Assembly (NCBI RefSeq): GCF_001989615.1 | Contig: NZ_CP019067.1 | Coordinates: 558,001 to 622,000 of the forward strand | DNA length: 64,000 nucleotides | Source: Halorientalis sp. IM1011 | GTDB lineage: Archaea; Halobacteriota; Halobacteria; Halobacteriales; Haloarculaceae | Direction of reading: 5' to 3' | In this document: positions 27,407 through 37,665 of the stretch, piece after piece | Layout: every line of letters starts with the position of its first letter | Numbering within the stretch: the stretch's first letter is position 1 | Notes under the pieces: model-generated | Told to the model about the DNA's origin: nothing | What the model saw: the letters and a program-made list of their open reading frames with translations, nothing else | Database searches by the model: none | Translations under genes and position numbers: made by a program

Positions 27407-27592
27407 ATGAGCGACGATCACGACGAGGACCGGCCGGAGTACGACCCCGAGAGCCCGGATATTCCCGACGGGGAACCGCCACTGCGAAGCACCGCACCGC
27501 AGAGCGACTTCACGACGAGTCAGGTCGGCTTCGGAATCGTCGTCCTCGTAATCGGCCTCGCGATCACGTTCGGCATCCCGTTCCTGTTGTAG
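27407..27592 (+). CDS. Small single-helix membrane protein
   Basis: A 61-residue protein: an acidic, proline-rich N-terminal half ([20 protein letters not shown]) and one C-terminal transmembrane helix ([20 protein letters not shown]). It is divergent from hisF and lies 38 bases before the cupin gene. Small proteins of this shape recur in haloarchaea; I recall DUF7550 but cannot confirm it. The function is unknown. Confidence 0.75.
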   Translation: MSDDHDEDRPEYDPESPDIPDGEPPLRSTAPQSDFTTSQVGFGIVVLVIGLAITFGIPFLL

Positions 27593-27630
27593 CGCCAATC
27601 TTTTTTCAGGCAGCCGAGTAGCCCGACCGA

Positions 27631-28122
27631 ATGCGGAAGATCAACGAATCCGACCTCGACTGGACGGAGTACGACCACGAGGAGGCGACGTTCCACCGAA
27701 AGCACCTCGGCGAGGCCGTCGACGCCGAGGATCTGGGCTGTAGCCTCTACCAACTCCCGCAGGGCGAACGCGCCTGGCCCTACCACTACCACACCGCCAA
27801 CGAGGAGGCGCTCTACGTGCTCTCGGGCGAGGGGCTGCTTCGTGCCGAGGACGGCGAACACGACCTCCGGGCCGGCGACTTCGTCACGCTCCCGGCCGAC
27901 GAGTCCGGCGGGCACCGGGTCGTCAACGACGGCGACGATACCCTCCGTTATCTGGCGGTCTCGACGATGAACGAACCGGACGTGACGATCTACCCCGAGA
28001 TGGAGAAGTTCGGCGTCTACGTCGGGTCCCCGCCCGGCGGGCGCGACGAGCGCACTTTCGAGGGGTACTATCCAACTGACGCGGAAGTGGAGTACTGGCC
28101 CGACGAGGAAGACGAGAACTGA
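27631..28122 (+). CDS. Cupin-domain protein
   Basis: A 163-residue single cupin. Metal-binding motif 1 reads [19 protein letters not shown] (two His and a Glu), and motif 2 is [19 protein letters not shown] with the last His. Residues 110-163 form an extension ending in an acidic tail. The fold suits sugar isomerases, oxygenases or plain ligand binding; the substrate cannot be told. Its TGA abuts the convergent purL stop with no gap. Confidence 0.88.
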   Translation: MRKINESDLDWTEYDHEEATFHRKHLGEAVDAEDLGCSLYQLPQGERAWPYHYHTANEEALYVLSGEGLLRAEDGEHDLRAGDFVTLPADESGGHRVVNDGDDTLRYLAVSTMNEPDVTIYPEMEKFGVYVGSPPGGRDERTFEGYYPTDAEVEYWPDEEDEN

Positions 28123-30282
28123 TTACGCCAGTTCGCGCTCGATGATCGACCGCAGGTCGCCGATCACGTCGGCCCCGTAGTGGAGCGTCTCGTCGTTCGC
28201 CGTCAGCGACAGCGCGCCCGAATCGTCGGCGGAGCCGACGCGCTCGACGGGCGCGATTCCCTCGAAGGCCGCTTCGACGGCGTCGGCGTCCTCTGTCTCG
28301 ATCACGACCCGACCCGGCTGTTCGTGGAACAGGAGTTCGGCGGCGTCGGCGTCGCCCTCGAGCGCCACGTCCGCGCCCGCGTCGTCGGTCACCATCTCGG
28401 CGAGCGTCACCGCGAGGCCGCCGTGGCTGGCGTCGTGGACCGCGCGGGTCGCCTCGTGATCCGCCACGTCGGCGAGGGTCTCGACGAACGCGGCGCGGTC
28501 GTCGGGGAGTTCGGGGAACCGGTCACTCCCGCCGTGCTGGGCGAGGTACTCCGACCCGCCCAGTCGGGGTTCGGCCTCGCCCGACAGCGCCCGGTCGTTG
28601 ACGACGAGAATCTCGCCATCACCGGCGAGCGCGGCAGGTGGTGCCTCGTAGCCGTCCTTGGTCCCGACGAGCGCGAGCGTCGGCGTCGGCGGGATCGGTC
28701 CCGTGTTCGAGTCGTTATAGAGTGAGACGTTGCCGCCGACCACTGGCACGTCGAGTTCCGCGCACATGTCGGCCACTCCGTCGACGATGCCTTCGAATCC
28801 GCCGTACACGTCGGGTTTCTCGGGGTTGCCGCCGTTGAGGCAGTCGACGGCGGCGAGGGGGATCGCACCCTTCGCGGCGACGTTGGTGGCGTTCTCCAGC
28901 GCGACCGCCCGCGCGCCGTCGTAGGGCGCGGCGTCCGTCCAGTTGGGGTCGGCTCCGGCGGAGTAGGCCAGTCCCGTCTCGGCGCTCCGGATCGCCAGGA
29001 TCGCCGCGTCGTCGCCCGGCGGCGTCGCGGTTCGGACCTGCACCTCGTGGTCGTACTGCCGATAGACCCACCGCTTGGAGGCCGTGTTCGGGCTCCCGAC
29101 GACGGCCTCGAAGGCGTCGTCGAGGGCCGGTTCCGGGAGGTCCCGCTCGGGCTGGGAGGGCTCGACCGAATCGAGATCGTTGAACGGCGCGCCCTCGCCG
29201 AGGAACTCGGCCGACGCGTCGACCACGGTTTCGCCCTCGAACTCGCAGACGTAGTTGCCGTCGGTCACCTCGCCGATGACGGAGCACCCGAGATCGTAGC
29301 GTTCTGCGATCTCGGCGACTCGATCCACGTTCTCGGGTTTCACCTCGTAGGCCATCCGTTCCTGGGACTCGGCGAGCAGGATCTCCAGGGCGTTCATGTT
29401 GGGCTCGCGCTGGTGGACCCGTTCGAGTTCGATGTGGGCCCCGAGACCACCCTTGGCGACGAGTTCGCTCGTCGCGCCGCCCAGCCCCGCCGCGCCGAGG
29501 TCGCGGGCCGACTCGATCAGCCCCTCGTCGATCAGCGCCTCGTTGGCCTCGATCAGGAGTTTCTCCGTGTAGGGGTCACCGACCTGCACCGCCGGGCGGT
29601 CCTCGGTCTCGGCGTCCTCCGCGAGGTCCTCGCTGGCGAAGGAAGCACCGCCGAGGCCGTCCCGCCCGGTCGCGTTGCCGACGAGGACGATCTTGTTGCC
29701 CGGCTCCTGCGCTTCGGCGGTGACCAGCCGGTCGGGGTCGTCGATCAGCCCGATACAGGAGACGTTCACCAGCGGATTGCCCTCGTAGTCGTCGTGGAAG
29801 GCGACGCTTCCCGCGACCGTGGGGACGCCGATGCAGTTGCCGTAGTGGGAGATGCCTTCGACGACGCCCTCGAAGAGATAGCGGGAGTGTTCGCGGTCGA
29901 AGCCGCCGAAGTACAGCGAATCAGCCAGCGCGATTGGGTAGGCACCCATCGAGAGGGTGTCCCGGACGATGCCCCCGACGCCGGTCGCCGCGCCGTCGAA
30001 CGGGTCGACGTAGGAGGGGTGGTTGTGGCTCTCGATGCCCAGCGTGATGTAGGTCTCGCTGGTTCCGCCGTCGCCATCGGGAAGAGCGACGACGGCCGCG
30101 TCGTCCCCGGGGCCGACGACGACGTCTTCGCTCTCGGACTCGAAGGCAGAGAGCAGCGGTCGGGAGGAGCGGTACGCGCAGTGTTCGCTCCAGAGGTTCT
30201 CGAAGAGCGCGGCCTCGGCCGGCGTCGGCTCGCGGCCGAGTTCCGCGGTGACGAGATCGTGGTCCTGATCGGACAGACTCAT
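28123..30282 (-). CDS. purL: Phosphoribosylformylglycinamidine synthase subunit PurL
   Basis: A 719-residue ATP-dependent enzyme of purine synthesis that makes FGAM from FGAR, with ammonia from PurQ. Signatures: [19 protein letters not shown] near the N-terminus, [39 protein letters not shown], and in the second half [15 protein letters not shown] and [14 protein letters not shown]. The length is right for the short PurL used with separate PurQ and PurS, which are not in the window. Confidence 0.96.
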   Translation of the reverse strand: MSLSDQDHDLVTAELGREPTPAEAALFENLWSEHCAYRSSRPLLSAFESESEDVVVGPGDDAAVVALPDGDGGTSETYITLGIESHNHPSYVDPFDGAATGVGGIVRDTLSMGAYPIALADSLYFGGFDREHSRYLFEGVVEGISHYGNCIGVPTVAGSVAFHDDYEGNPLVNVSCIGLIDDPDRLVTAEAQEPGNKIVLVGNATGRDGLGGASFASEDLAEDAETEDRPAVQVGDPYTEKLLIEANEALIDEGLIESARDLGAAGLGGATSELVAKGGLGAHIELERVHQREPNMNALEILLAESQERMAYEVKPENVDRVAEIAERYDLGCSVIGEVTDGNYVCEFEGETVVDASAEFLGEGAPFNDLDSVEPSQPERDLPEPALDDAFEAVVGSPNTASKRWVYRQYDHEVQVRTATPPGDDAAILAIRSAETGLAYSAGADPNWTDAAPYDGARAVALENATNVAAKGAIPLAAVDCLNGGNPEKPDVYGGFEGIVDGVADMCAELDVPVVGGNVSLYNDSNTGPIPPTPTLALVGTKDGYEAPPAALAGDGEILVVNDRALSGEAEPRLGGSEYLAQHGGSDRFPELPDDRAAFVETLADVADHEATRAVHDASHGGLAVTLAEMVTDDAGADVALEGDADAAELLFHEQPGRVVIETEDADAVEAAFEGIAPVERVGSADDSGALSLTANDETLHYGADVIGDLRSIIERELA

Positions 30283-30369
30283 TGGGCACGGGTAGCCACA
30301 GGCCGGCTAAATCGCTTTCCATGTCGCGCGTGCGAACGGCGACAGCGGGCGGAAAAAACGAGTGCGTCG

Positions 30370-32229
30370 TCAGTCGTCGGTCCGTTCGGCGGTCGCGTCG
30401 TCGGCGTCGTCGACTGGTTCGCCACCGTCCGTGGCAACGTCTTCGTCACCCTCGCCACCGTCGGAGGTGCCCTCCGACGAGGCCCCACTCGCTTCGTTCG
30501 CGGGACCACCGTCGGTCGCGATCCTGGTTTCGAGGCGGTTCTCGTGCCAGGTGAACTCGCGGCCGAACAGTTCCGGAACTTCCTCCTTGAGGTTCCAGGG
30601 GTCCGGGCCGACCTTCGGGCCTTCGAGCCAGGACTGGACGAGGTTCCAGACGAAGATGATCTGGCCGACCAGCAGGATGAACGCGCCCACGGAGGCCAGC
30701 TGGTGGAAGGTCGTGGTCGTCGCCAGCGGCGCGATGGCCGAGTCGAACTCGTAGGTCGCGTACCGCCGGGGCATGCCCAGATAACCAAGCGCCAGCATGG
30801 CGAAGAAGGTGATGTTGGTGCCGATCATCGACAGCCAGAAATGCCACTTCGCCAGCGTCCGCTGGTACATCCGACCCGTGAAGATCGGGAACCAGTAGTA
30901 GACGCCCGCGAAGACGGCGAAGCCGATGGCACCCATCACGATGTAGTGGAAGTGGCCCACCACGTAGTAGGTGTCGTGCAGGACCTTGTCGACGGGAATC
31001 GACGCGAGGAACACGCCGGTGACGCCGCCCAGGATGAAGTTCGAGATGAACCCGATACAGAACAGCATCGGGGCCGCCAGGCGGAGCTTCCCGTTCCACA
31101 TCGTCGTGATCCAGTTGAAGGTCTTCACCGCGCTCGGTATCGCGATCGCGAGCGAGACGGCCATGAAGCTGGCCCGCAGCCGCGGGTCCATCCCGGTCGT
31201 GAACATGTGGTGAGCCCACACGCCGAAGGAGAGGACTCCGATGGCCAGCGTGGAGTAGACGACGAACTTGAACCCGAACAGCTTCCGGCCCGCGAAGCGG
31301 GGGAGGATGTAACTCACGAGTCCCATCGGCGGGAGCACGAGGATGTACACTTCGGGGTGGCCGAAGAACCAGAACAGGTGTTGCCACAGCATCGTCCCAC
31401 CGCCATCGACGGCGAAGAAGGTCGTGGCGAAGTTCCGGTCCAGAAGCAGCATGATGATCGCACTGCCAAGCAGCGGGAAGGCGAACAGGATCAGCGCCGA
31501 CTGGGTGAGGATGGTCCACGAGAAGATGTCGAGGTTCGCCCAGTTGACGTCCTCACTGCGTTCGGTGAAGATGGTCGCGATGAAGTTGATCGCACCCATC
31601 GTCGCCGAGACACCCGTCAGGTGCAGGCCGAGCATCATCAGGTCGGCACCGACCTGGGCCTGTTCGACCGACAGCGGCGGGTACATCGTCCAGGAGGTCT
31701 GTGCGGTCCCGACACCGGGGATGAGGAACCCGCCCCAGACGAGCAACGCACCGGGTGGGAGCAGCCAGAACGCGATGGCGTTGATCCGCGGGAACGCCAT
31801 GTCGTCGGCCCCGATCAGAAGCGGGATGAAGTAGTTCGAGAACGCCGCGATGATCGGCGTCCCGAACAGGAACAGCATCGTGATCCCGTGACTGGTCAGG
31901 ATGGCGTTGTAGAACCCGTTCTCGATGGCGGCCCCGGCCGGAGTGATGAGCTGCATCCGGATGAGGAAGGCCATGATGCCACCGACCGCGAACGCGAGCA
32001 CCCCGTAGGTACCGTACAGCAGTCCGATGTCCTTGTGGTCGACGGAGGTGAGCCACCGCACGATTCCGCCGGGCTTTTCGTCGTGCCCGTAGCTAGCCTC
32101 CTCGCCGATCGCGCCGCCGCCGGCGAGTGGCGTATACGAGCGCCAGTCCTCGATGCGCGTCAGAAGCGCGATTACGGCGACGAGGAACACGCCCATCAGC
32201 ACCGTTAGTGCGAGCTGTTCTGCAGCCAT
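30370..32229 (-). CDS. coxA: Haem-copper oxidase subunit I
   Basis: A 619-residue terminal oxidase subunit. The low-spin haem His is in LTSHGITMLFLFGTP, the CuB His-Tyr pair in FGHPEVYILVLPPMG, the two CuB His in VWAHHMFTTGMD and the haem ligands in YVVGHFHYIVMG. An extra helix sits before the usual first one. The last 60 residues are an acidic Gly/Asp/Glu tail. The HPEVY glutamate marks an A-type (aa3) enzyme that pumps protons. No subunit II or III gene is adjacent; two small membrane proteins and a halocyanin are. The start at MAAEQLAL was chosen because the upstream 18 residues are not hydrophobic. Confidence 0.95.
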   Translation of the reverse strand: MAAEQLALTVLMGVFLVAVIALLTRIEDWRSYTPLAGGGAIGEEASYGHDEKPGGIVRWLTSVDHKDIGLLYGTYGVLAFAVGGIMAFLIRMQLITPAGAAIENGFYNAILTSHGITMLFLFGTPIIAAFSNYFIPLLIGADDMAFPRINAIAFWLLPPGALLVWGGFLIPGVGTAQTSWTMYPPLSVEQAQVGADLMMLGLHLTGVSATMGAINFIATIFTERSEDVNWANLDIFSWTILTQSALILFAFPLLGSAIIMLLLDRNFATTFFAVDGGGTMLWQHLFWFFGHPEVYILVLPPMGLVSYILPRFAGRKLFGFKFVVYSTLAIGVLSFGVWAHHMFTTGMDPRLRASFMAVSLAIAIPSAVKTFNWITTMWNGKLRLAAPMLFCIGFISNFILGGVTGVFLASIPVDKVLHDTYYVVGHFHYIVMGAIGFAVFAGVYYWFPIFTGRMYQRTLAKWHFWLSMIGTNITFFAMLALGYLGMPRRYATYEFDSAIAPLATTTTFHQLASVGAFILLVGQIIFVWNLVQSWLEGPKVGPDPWNLKEEVPELFGREFTWHENRLETRIATDGGPANEASGASSEGTSDGGEGDEDVATDGGEPVDDADDATAERTDD

Positions 32230-32397
32230 TGATACTCGACGTTCGGAACTGGGGGCTAAAGAAAGATTCCCTTTGAATCCCACAGGAACGTGTTCGTCCG
32301 GGGACGACGCGGCGGTCCACGCTATTTCGATGGCAACGGCTACCGATGGTACCGACTGACAAAGAGAGACCGGCGACGGACGGCCGGGAGAGTCGTC

Positions 32398-32652
32398 TCA
32401 GGCGGTGTGGTCCTCGTCGCCTTCCATCTCGGCCTCGGCCTCGGAGACGGCTTTGCCGGCGTAGTAGGTCAGGATGGTCAGCAGGACGAACGCGGCGATC
32501 AGGATGCCGAACTGGAGCGACGAGATGACGTTGTTCCAGCCGAAGGGGTTGAACAGCCCGAAGGCCACGATGAAAAACATCAGGATGCCAAGCGGGATCA
32601 TGTTGACCGTGAGGTCGAGGATGGTTTCACGGTCGAACGTGCTCGGGAGCAT
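32398..32652 (-). CDS. Small two-helix membrane protein near oxidase
   Basis: An 84-residue protein with two transmembrane helices (LTVNMIPLGILMFFIVAFGL and FGILIAAFVLLTILTYYAG) and an acidic C-terminus. A CTATTTATC box on the minus strand lies about 20-30 bases before the ATG. It is encoded just upstream of coxA on the same strand. It may be an accessory subunit of the oxidase; I recall the family as DUF6684, unverified. Confidence 0.78.
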   Translation of the reverse strand: MLPSTFDRETILDLTVNMIPLGILMFFIVAFGLFNPFGWNNVISSLQFGILIAAFVLLTILTYYAGKAVSEAEAEMEGDEDHTA

Positions 32653-32727
32653 ACCAGCCAGTTTTGCGACGACGATAAATAGGTTGTCGGAATCGCCGCG
32701 CCGTCGTGACGGTCGGGATCAGATCGA

Positions 32728-33144
32728 CTATCGAGGCTCGACGTTCCGTTCGAGCGCCTGGACGGTCCCCCCGGCAGCCAGCAGGATGAGCCCGGCGACT
32801 GCCACCGCGAGTGCGCGCGGGACGAGTTGCCCGTAGTCTCCGGGTGCGACGATCACGTCGACCAGAACGCCGGGGTCGACGCCGACGCGCCAGCCGACGA
32901 GGCCGACGCCGATCACTGCCAGGACACCGCCGAAGGCCAGCAACGAGCCCCAGAGCGTGTCGACGTATTCGGACTCTTTGAGGATGCCGGCGACGCTCCC
33001 GCCGAACAGCAACAGGCCGCCGACGGCGATGGCGAAGATGCCGACGATGATGCCGACCTCAGAGAGCACGAACCCGAGTGCGACGAACATCGGCCAGGGA
33101 CTGGCTTTCCGGTACTGGTCGCTCAGGCCGGGTTCCTCTTCCAT
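32728..33144 (-). CDS. Four-helix membrane protein near oxidase
   Basis: A 138-residue protein with an N-terminal SDQYRKASPWPMFVALGFVL segment and about four transmembrane helices. It precedes the two-helix gene and coxA on the same strand and is divergent from the halocyanin. A minus-strand CATTTTACG box lies about 25-30 bases before the ATG. Its place suggests an accessory or assembly role for the oxidase; I recall DUF7541 for such proteins but cannot verify it. Confidence 0.75.
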   Translation of the reverse strand: MEEEPGLSDQYRKASPWPMFVALGFVLSEVGIIVGIFAIAVGGLLLFGGSVAGILKESEYVDTLWGSLLAFGGVLAVIGVGLVGWRVGVDPGVLVDVIVAPGDYGQLVPRALAVAVAGLILLAAGGTVQALERNVEPR

Positions 33145-33243
33145 ACCCCACCATGGGACTCGCGCGTAAAATGCGCATCGAAACCCCGGCCCGGGGAATC
33201 CGGAACCAACATATTCACTACCACCCCCACCTAACGCCCGACC

Positions 33244-33981
33244 ATGAGCGACCGTTCGGAGGACGTGTCACGACGGGGTTTCCTCATGGCGACGGCGGGC
33301 GGCGCGGCGGCCGCCGGCGTCACGGGCACAGCTGCTGCCCAGGAGACCACGCAGGCAGGCGGCACCGGAACGGCAAACGGGACAGCGACTAACGGGACCG
33401 AGACCAACGGGACCGGGACCCCGGAGGGGACCGGGACCGAGGGTGGTGGCGGCGGTGGCGGCGGTGGCGGCACCCCCGACCTCGGCGGGTATCTGGACGA
33501 CGCAAACACCTACGGCGGGAGTGTCACCGACGCGACCGGGCAGAGTACCGTGACCGTCGAGGTCGGTGCCGGTGACGGGTTCGCGTTCAGCCCCGCAGGT
33601 GTTCACGTCGACAACGGCGCGACCGTCCAGTGGGAGTGGACCGGCGAAGGCGGCGGACACAACGTCGTCTCCGACGAGGGGCCGCTCGACTCCGGCTCCG
33701 CTGTGAGTGGTACGGGCGTCAAGTATGAACACACGTTCGAGGAAGACGGCATTTACAAGTACTACTGTGTCCCCCACGAGGGGCAGGGGATGCTCGGCGC
33801 GGTCGTCGTCGGGAGCGACTACCCGACGGTCGAGCCGGAGACAGGCGGCGGCGGTGGCGGTCCCGCACTGCCCGGCGAGGCCAAGACCATCGGCGTCGCG
33901 ACGGCGCTGGTGATGAGCGCGTCCCTCGGCCTCTCCTACGTCTTCATGAAGTACGGCGGCGACTACGAGATCGACGAGTAG
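33244..33981 (+). CDS. Tat-exported, membrane-anchored halocyanin
   Basis: A 245-residue blue copper protein. A twin-arginine signal is visible (SRRGFLMATAGGAAAAGVTG). A Gly/Thr linker with a polyglycine run follows. The type 1 copper site has His in GEGGGHNVVSDEG and Cys, His and Met in YYCVPHEGQGMLG. A C-terminal helix (VATALVMSASLGLSYVFM) anchors it with the copper domain outside. Halocyanins carry electrons to terminal oxidases, and coxA lies 1 kb away divergently. Confidence 0.92.
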   Translation: MSDRSEDVSRRGFLMATAGGAAAAGVTGTAAAQETTQAGGTGTANGTATNGTETNGTGTPEGTGTEGGGGGGGGGGTPDLGGYLDDANTYGGSVTDATGQSTVTVEVGAGDGFAFSPAGVHVDNGATVQWEWTGEGGGHNVVSDEGPLDSGSAVSGTGVKYEHTFEEDGIYKYYCVPHEGQGMLGAVVVGSDYPTVEPETGGGGGGPALPGEAKTIGVATALVMSASLGLSYVFMKYGGDYEIDE

Positions 33982-33986
33982 ACCGC

Positions 33987-34517
33987 CTACACCGAGGTAT
34001 CGACCGTTTCTATTTCGAGGTCGACTTCGCGCTGGCGGCCCTCGAGGTCGGCGACGATCCGTTCGACGACGCGTTCGGCCTCGGCCTGAATCTTCGGCTT
34101 TGCCTTCTCGATCACCCAGCCCATCGAGACGAATCGCGGGAGGTCGATGGCCCCCGAATCCGCCGAATCCGGGTGGAACTCGACGATCAGGCGCACGCGA
34201 CAGGCGTGTTCCTGACTGTCCGGTCGCTCCTCCGGGATCGGTTCGACGGCCCAGCGGCCCCCTGCATCGATGTCTTTCGTAATCTCCCAGTCGATCCGGG
34301 TGGGCGGATCGACGTCGGTCACTTTCGAGTGGGCGGTGTAGCTGAGTTTCCACCAGGCGAAGGTGAGGAAGTACCGTGTCCCGGGACCGCCGTCGCCGTC
34401 GCTGCGGACCTCTTCGAGGTACTTCGAGTAGTCGGCGTAGCCGGGGAAGTCCTCGAGGAACTCGTAGATCTCCGCGGGCGGCAGGTAGACGACGGTGCTG
34501 ACCTCGACTCTGTCCAC
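33987..34517 (-). CDS. SRPBCC-family protein
   Basis: A 176-residue protein of the START/polyketide-cyclase fold. It shows [20 protein letters not shown], then [18 protein letters not shown], with a long C-terminal helix ([19 protein letters not shown]). I chose the GTG at 34517 because a TATA-like ATATTTAC lies 25-32 bases upstream. The longer form from the ATG at 34589 would place that box inside the gene. Such proteins bind lipids or quinones; a coenzyme Q-binding COQ10-like role is possible but unproven. Confidence 0.83.
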   Translation of the reverse strand: MDRVEVSTVVYLPPAEIYEFLEDFPGYADYSKYLEEVRSDGDGGPGTRYFLTFAWWKLSYTAHSKVTDVDPPTRIDWEITKDIDAGGRWAVEPIPEERPDSQEHACRVRLIVEFHPDSADSGAIDLPRFVSMGWVIEKAKPKIQAEAERVVERIVADLEGRQREVDLEIETVDTSV

Positions 34518-34541
34518 ACTCGCACTGGGGCCGAGCGGCCC

Positions 34542-34549
34542 GTAAATAT
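34542..34549 (-). promoter_or_regulatory. TATA-like box that sets the SRPBCC start
   Basis: The minus strand reads ATATTTAC, 25-32 bases before the GTG at 34517. It argues for a leaderless transcript starting at that GTG and against the upstream ATG. Confidence 0.5.
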
Positions 34550-34618
34550 TCCGCAGGTAGCCGTCGCTCCGTATCAAACAGTCAGACATATGTGCGTTCC
34601 CGGGCCACTGAGACCGAC

Positions 34619-35791
34619 ATGAGCGAACACGACGAGGCAGACGAGGAGTTCGGTGGCTTCGGGGGCCGGCACGTCCCCGAACCGATGCAGGAACCGCTCG
34701 CACAGCTCGCGGCGGCGTTCGAGGACATCGTCGAGACAGAGGAGTTCCGCGAGGAGTTCCGCGCGATCCTGGAATCCTACGCCGGGCGACCGACGCCGCT
34801 GTACCACGCCGAGCGACTCTCCGAGGAGTACGGCGCCGAGATCTACCTGAAACGCGAGGACCTGCTCCACGGCGGGGCCCACAAGATCAACAACGCCGTC
34901 GGGCAGGCGCTCTTGGCGAAGAAGGCCGGCAAGGAGCGGCTGATCGCCGAGACCGGGGCCGGCCAGCACGGCACCGCGACCGCGATGGTCGGCGCCCTGT
35001 TCGATCTGGACACGGAGATCTACATGGGGGAGAAAGACGTGGAGCGCCAGCGGATGAACGTCTTCCGGATGCGGTTGATGGGCGCACAGGTCAACCCCGT
35101 CACGCAGGGCGGCGCGGGGCTGGCCGACGCCGTCGACGTAGCGCTGGAGGACTTCGTCGAGAACATCGACGACACCCACTACCTCGTCGGATCGGTCGTC
35201 GGCCCCGACCCGTTCCCGCGGATGGTCAGGGAGTTCCAGTCGGTCATCGGTGAGGAGGCCCGCGAGCAGGCCATCGAGCAGATCGGCGGCCTGCCAGACG
35301 CGTGCGTGGCCTGCGTCGGCGGCGGCTCCAACGCCATGGGGCTGTTCCACGCGTTCCGGGACGACGACGTGGCCTTCTACGGCGGCGAGGGCGGCGGCGA
35401 GGGTGCGGGCTCGGGCCGTCACGCTGCGCCGCTCGACGACGGCAAAGAGGACGTGCTCCACGGGATGCGTACGAGGGTAATCGACGACGACGTGGAGGTC
35501 CACTCCGTCTCCGCGGGGCTCGATTATCCGGGCGTCGGCCCCGAACACGCCCTGTTCCGCGAGATCGGGCGCGCCGAGTACCGCGCCATCACCGACGAGG
35601 AGGCCCTGGAGGCGTTCCGGACCCTCTCGATGACCGAGGGGATCATTCCGGCGCTGGAGACGGCCCACGGGCTGGCGATGGCCAGGCAGGTCGCCGAGGA
35701 GACCGACCACGAGACCATCGTCGTCAACCTCTCGGGCCGGGGCGACAAGGACATGGAGACCGCCGCCGAGCAGTTCGATCTGGGCGAGTAA
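34619..35791 (+). CDS. trpB: Tryptophan synthase beta chain
   Basis: A 390-residue PLP enzyme that joins indole and serine to make tryptophan. The PLP lysine is in [18 protein letters not shown], then [19 protein letters not shown], the phosphate loop [15 protein letters not shown] and [14 protein letters not shown]. The motif set is that of TrpB1. No trpA or trpC is nearby, so this copy stands alone. It may be a second TrpB or a displaced one. The start at MSEHDEAD gives the acidic N-terminus expected. Confidence 0.93.
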   Translation: MSEHDEADEEFGGFGGRHVPEPMQEPLAQLAAAFEDIVETEEFREEFRAILESYAGRPTPLYHAERLSEEYGAEIYLKREDLLHGGAHKINNAVGQALLAKKAGKERLIAETGAGQHGTATAMVGALFDLDTEIYMGEKDVERQRMNVFRMRLMGAQVNPVTQGGAGLADAVDVALEDFVENIDDTHYLVGSVVGPDPFPRMVREFQSVIGEEAREQAIEQIGGLPDACVACVGGGSNAMGLFHAFRDDDVAFYGGEGGGEGAGSGRHAAPLDDGKEDVLHGMRTRVIDDDVEVHSVSAGLDYPGVGPEHALFREIGRAEYRAITDEEALEAFRTLSMTEGIIPALETAHGLAMARQVAEETDHETIVVNLSGRGDKDMETAAEQFDLGE

Positions 35792-35833
35792 ATCGAACCC
35801 TTCTATTCGGGGGCCGGCCAACTCCCCGCTGTC

Positions 35834-36571
35834 ATGACCGAAACCACGGACGTCTGTATCGTCGGTGGCGGCGTGGCCGGCCTCAGCGCCGGCACCTTCA
35901 CCGCCCGACACGGACTGGAGACCATCGTCGTGAACGACGGGGAGTCGCTGCTCCGTCGCAACGGCCACCTGGAGAACGTCCCCGGCTTCCCCGCCGGCGT
36001 GAACTCGCGACGCTTTCTCGACATGCTCGAAGACCAGGCCGAGAACGCCGGCTGTACCTTCCACGAGGGGGAGGTGACGAGCGTCACCGTCGACGACGAG
36101 GGCTTCGCCGTCGAGACCGCCGCCGGCGACCAGTTCTGGGCCGATTACGTGATCGCGGCAACGAAGAACACGGTCGAGTACCTCCGGGAGATAGAGGGCG
36201 TCGGGTTCGTCGACCGCGGGAAGACGTACGTCGACACGGACGAACGCGGACGCACCGGCGTCGACGGCCTCTACGCCGCGGGGCGGCTGGCGGAGAAGCC
36301 ACACCAGACTGCGATCTGTGCCGGCCACGGGGCCGAGGTCGCCGTCACCCTGCTGGAGGAGGACGACCGGCCGTTCTACCACGACTGGGTCGCGCCCGAG
36401 GGCTACTTCTCGGGCCGGGGGCGGGACGTGCCGCCGGGCTGTGAGGAGATCGACGAGACCGAGCGCGAGGTCCGGGAACGCGAGTCCATGGACGCCATGA
36501 CCGAGGCGTTCGCCGAGCGCCACCCAGACGAGCCGACCCAGCACCCGAGCGTCGCGGAAGACAGTGACTGA
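35834..36571 (+). CDS. Thioredoxin reductase-like FAD oxidoreductase, short
   Basis: A 245-residue flavoprotein with one Rossmann motif (DVCIVGGGVAGLSAGTFTAR) and a distal FAD contact (VDGLYAAGRLAEKPHQTAIC). The redox CxxC of true thioredoxin reductases is absent where expected, and the NADPH domain appears to be missing. It probably represents a halved family member. It follows trpB by 42 bases on the same strand. The substrate is unknown. Confidence 0.82.
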   Translation: MTETTDVCIVGGGVAGLSAGTFTARHGLETIVVNDGESLLRRNGHLENVPGFPAGVNSRRFLDMLEDQAENAGCTFHEGEVTSVTVDDEGFAVETAAGDQFWADYVIAATKNTVEYLREIEGVGFVDRGKTYVDTDERGRTGVDGLYAAGRLAEKPHQTAICAGHGAEVAVTLLEEDDRPFYHDWVAPEGYFSGRGRDVPPGCEEIDETEREVRERESMDAMTEAFAERHPDEPTQHPSVAEDSD

Positions 36572-36625
36572 TTCCACGCCGTAGTTTCTTTTGCCGCCCG
36601 GTCGTACCGCCGGTGGAGGGATACC

Positions 36626-37081
36626 GTGAGTGATCTACGACTGGAGAGTCCGGCCTTCGAGGACGGGGCGCGGATTCCCGAGAAATACGGCTACACCGAG
36701 GCGGACGTGAACCCGCCCTTGCGTATCGAGAACGTGCCGGACACGGCTGAATCGCTGGTGTTGATCGTCGACGATCCGGACGCGATGGAACCGGCGGGGA
36801 AGATCTGGGACCACTGGCTCGTGTGGGACATCGACCCCGACGTCGGAGAGATACCCGAAGACTGGGACGCCGAGGACGCCACGGAGGGGCAAAACGACTA
36901 CGGCGAACACGGCTACGGCGGGCCGAACCCGCCGGACCGGGAACACACCTACCGGTTCCGGGTGTACGCGCTCGATACGACGCTCGACCTCTCGCCGTCG
37001 GCCGACACGAACGACCTGGAAGACGAGATGATGGGGCAGGTGCTGGCGAACGCACGGCTCGAGGGGACGTACGCGCCCTGA
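36626..37081 (+). CDS. PEBP family, YbhB/YbcL-like protein
   Basis: A 151-residue phosphatidylethanolamine-binding-protein fold. It shows ESPAFEDGARIPEKYGYTEA, the anion-pocket segment VLIVDDPDAMEPAGKIWDHW and HGYGGPNPPDREHTYRFRVY, all hallmarks of the YbhB group. It starts at a GTG. The function in archaea is not known; bacterial members bind small anions or inhibit kinases and proteases. Confidence 0.92.
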   Translation: MSDLRLESPAFEDGARIPEKYGYTEADVNPPLRIENVPDTAESLVLIVDDPDAMEPAGKIWDHWLVWDIDPDVGEIPEDWDAEDATEGQNDYGEHGYGGPNPPDREHTYRFRVYALDTTLDLSPSADTNDLEDEMMGQVLANARLEGTYAP

Positions 37082-37149
37082 GAAGTGAAACACGCGCCCC
37101 ACCCCCACGGGTGCCAGGCGCGGTTCGATCGATTCCGCGGGTCGCTACC

Positions 37150-37665
37150 TCAGTACTCTTCGTGTGCGAACACAGTGTCGACCTCTGTCGCACACTCGGT
37201 CAGCAGCGTCGCGGCGTCGGAGTACTGGAGGATCTTCTGCATGTCACCGTCTAGCTCGAACTTCCCGGACATCATGCCGTCGACGGCACCGATGTTGCCC
37301 TTCGTCAGCTCGACCCAGTTCTCGTAGGTCCCGGTGAGCTTGAAGCCGTTGTCGACCTCGTCCTCGGACTCGATCAGGTAGGCGTCGGTACACTCGCCGT
37401 CTTCGAGACCGACGAACGTCTGGCCGGTGTGGCCCGACGCGCCCTCGGAGACGTACTGGTCGAGCTCGTCCTGAAGGTGCTCGGGCATGGCGTCGACGTC
37501 GATCTCGTCGAGCGGCATGTCAGTCATCTTGAAAATGAAGTCGCCGTTGAAGTCGACACCCCAGCCGGCCGACTTCTCGGCGTACTCCTCGCTGTTGTTC
37601 ACCTTTTCTTGGTAGTTATCGAACCATTCCGAACTCGGGAATATGAGTCCATCTGCCATAGGCAT
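37150..37665 (-). CDS. SCP-2 sterol-carrier-fold protein
   Basis: A 171-residue protein. The C-terminal half has the SCP2-like strand-helix pattern (ELTKGNIGAVDGMMSGKFEL, DGDMQKILQYSDAATLLTEC). The N-terminal half begins MADGLIFPSSEWFDNYQEKV. A minus-strand CTTTACTAG lies 21-29 bases before the ATG at 37665, so MPMADG is taken as the start. Such proteins bind acyl lipids; the ligand here is unknown. It is divergent from coaBC. Confidence 0.83.
   Translation of the reverse strand: MPMADGLIFPSSEWFDNYQEKVNNSEEYAEKSAGWGVDFNGDFIFKMTDMPLDEIDVDAMPEHLQDELDQYVSEGASGHTGQTFVGLEDGECTDAYLIESEDEVDNGFKLTGTYENWVELTKGNIGAVDGMMSGKFELDGDMQKILQYSDAATLLTECATEVDTVFAHEEY

Noticed and set aside
29047-32208. Very long open frame (over 1000 codons) on the plus strand opposite purL and coxA
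   Set aside because: It runs antisense to two clear genes, has no domain, and such frames are common opposite high-G+C haloarchaeal genes because of codon third-position bias.
34518-34589. Longer start of the SRPBCC gene at the ATG at 34589
   Set aside because: A TATA-like box would fall inside the coding sequence, and the added residues do not match the fold start.
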